Below are positions 5,877 to 6,280 of a stretch of DNA of 6,280 nucleotides, piece after piece (within the stretch, counting starts at the first letter, position 1; the number at the start of each line of letters is the position of its first letter). Where the stretch lies: positions 1 through 6,280 of the forward strand of contig URQG01000123.1 in the NCBI GenBank assembly GCA_900549895.1, written 5' to 3'. Origin of the DNA: an uncultured Lachnobacterium sp. (GTDB taxonomy: Bacteria > Bacillota > Clostridia > Lachnospirales > Lachnospiraceae). The notes below the pieces were generated by a model, which was not told the DNA's origin, made no database searches, and worked only from the letters and a program-made list of their open reading frames with translations. The translations under genes and the position numbers were made by a program.

Positions 5877-6218
5877 ATGAAAACTATTTTATTGATGGAT
5901 ATTGTAATTGCGGCATTTGGATTATATCTTGTATTTGTTGCTTTGGGCATGAAGCGAAACGGTAAGATTAACACTCTGGTAATCGCGGAGCATGAACAGA
6001 AGAAATGCAGGGATACGAAAGCATATATTGCGGGTGTTGTTCCGTACATGTATTTTTTTGGCATTGTTGCTTTGGTTGCCGGAGTGATCGGCATTCTCGG
6101 GGATCTGAAAGTCCTGTCACTGGCAAGGGTGTGGAGTTTTATTGAATTGGCACTTTTTTTGGGCGCACTGGTCATTTTTACACATGGATTGCGTAACCAG
6201 AAAGAAAAATATTTTTAA
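5877..6218 (+). CDS. Small three-helix membrane protein, function unknown
   Basis: This 113-residue protein has three predicted membrane-spanning segments, at about residues 5-24, 50-74 and 83-103. A basic, charged loop lies between the first two (MKRNGK through EQKKCRDTK), and the tail is basic (RNQKEKYF). The positive charges on the first loop and the C-terminus are most consistent with these parts facing the cytoplasm, which for three helices conflicts in part with a simple in-out-in count, so topology is uncertain. I do not recognise the family. The start is supported by GGAGG 7 nt upstream. It is divergent from the receiver operon, and the insert ends 37 nt after its stop, so any downstream partner is unseen. 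No catalytic motif is visible. Confidence 0.85.
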   Translation: MKTILLMDIVIAAFGLYLVFVALGMKRNGKINTLVIAEHEQKKCRDTKAYIAGVVPYMYFFGIVALVAGVIGILGDLKVLSLARVWSFIELALFLGALVIFTHGLRNQKEKYF

Positions 6219-6255
6219 ATAAATGTAGCGTAGCCTGTGTGTAATATTTATATAG

Positions 6256-6280
6256 CTGTCTCTTATACACATCTCCGAGC
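6256..6280 (-). other. Sequencing adapter (tagmentation Read 2 end, reverse complement)
   Basis: Positions 6256-6274 are the reverse complement of the 19-bp Tn5 mosaic end. The following CCGAGC is specific to the Nextera Read 2 arm (Read 1 would continue with GACGC). It is 25 nt of library sequence, not genome. The 37 nt between the last stop (6218) and this adapter are A/T-rich with no visible feature. Confidence 0.97.

Noticed and set aside
5855..6175. A 106-residue minus-strand frame over the small membrane protein
   Set aside because: The plus-strand gene has a good ribosome binding site, promoter and regular membrane helices. The minus frame has none of these.
24..6274. A 19-bp inverted repeat pair (24-42 and 6256-6274) that looks like the ends of a composite transposon
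   Set aside because: The pair is the Tn5 mosaic end inside Nextera adapters, with Read 1 and Read 2 arms outside it. There is no transposase gene or target duplication.

Overview
The window is a 6.2 kb piece of low-to-moderate GC Firmicutes DNA. It most resembles a gut Clostridia / Lachnospiraceae genome (Roseburia, Agathobacter or Eubacterium relatives). The evidence is strong AGGAGG-type ribosome binding sites, near-consensus sigma-A promoters, the clostridial/archaeal-type short LeuC, and the AT-leaning codon use. Genus cannot be fixed from the sequence alone.

Both ends are not biological. Positions 1-42 are a tagmentation (Nextera-type) Read 1 adapter preceded by what looks like an 8-base i5 index. 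Positions 6256-6280 are the start of the Read 2 adapter in reverse complement. The true insert is therefore 43-6255. The two 19-bp mosaic ends form an inverted pair that mimics a transposon but is a library artefact, and it also adds a false N-terminus to leuC.

Layout from left to right: leuC (+) and leuD (+) encode the two subunits of 3-isopropylmalate dehydratase, tightly coupled and closed by a long hairpin terminator with no leuB following. A convergent minus-strand gene (1905-2699) encodes an unusual protein with an AP2-like domain, a degenerate HNH-like core and a second AP2-like domain. It is divergent from thrC (+, threonine synthase), which has a perfect consensus promoter (TTGACA, 17 nt, TATAAT); the two promoters overlap. 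thrC ends at a GC-rich bidirectional terminator shared with a convergent two-gene minus-strand operon. That operon encodes a single-domain CheY-like receiver (5330-5707), followed 3 nt later by a protein with four 24-residue MshEN-like motifs at an exact 29-residue period and a C-terminal CheX/CheC-like domain (4427-5326). Divergent from this operon is a small three-helix membrane protein (5877-6218).

The housekeeping genes (leuCD, thrC) belong to branched-chain and aspartate-family amino acid synthesis. The two items worth a second look are the receiver plus MshEN-CheX pair, which looks like a small phospho-signalling module possibly responding to a cyclic dinucleotide, and the AP2/HNH-like/AP2 protein, which looks like a homing-endonuclease relative that has lost its catalytic histidines.
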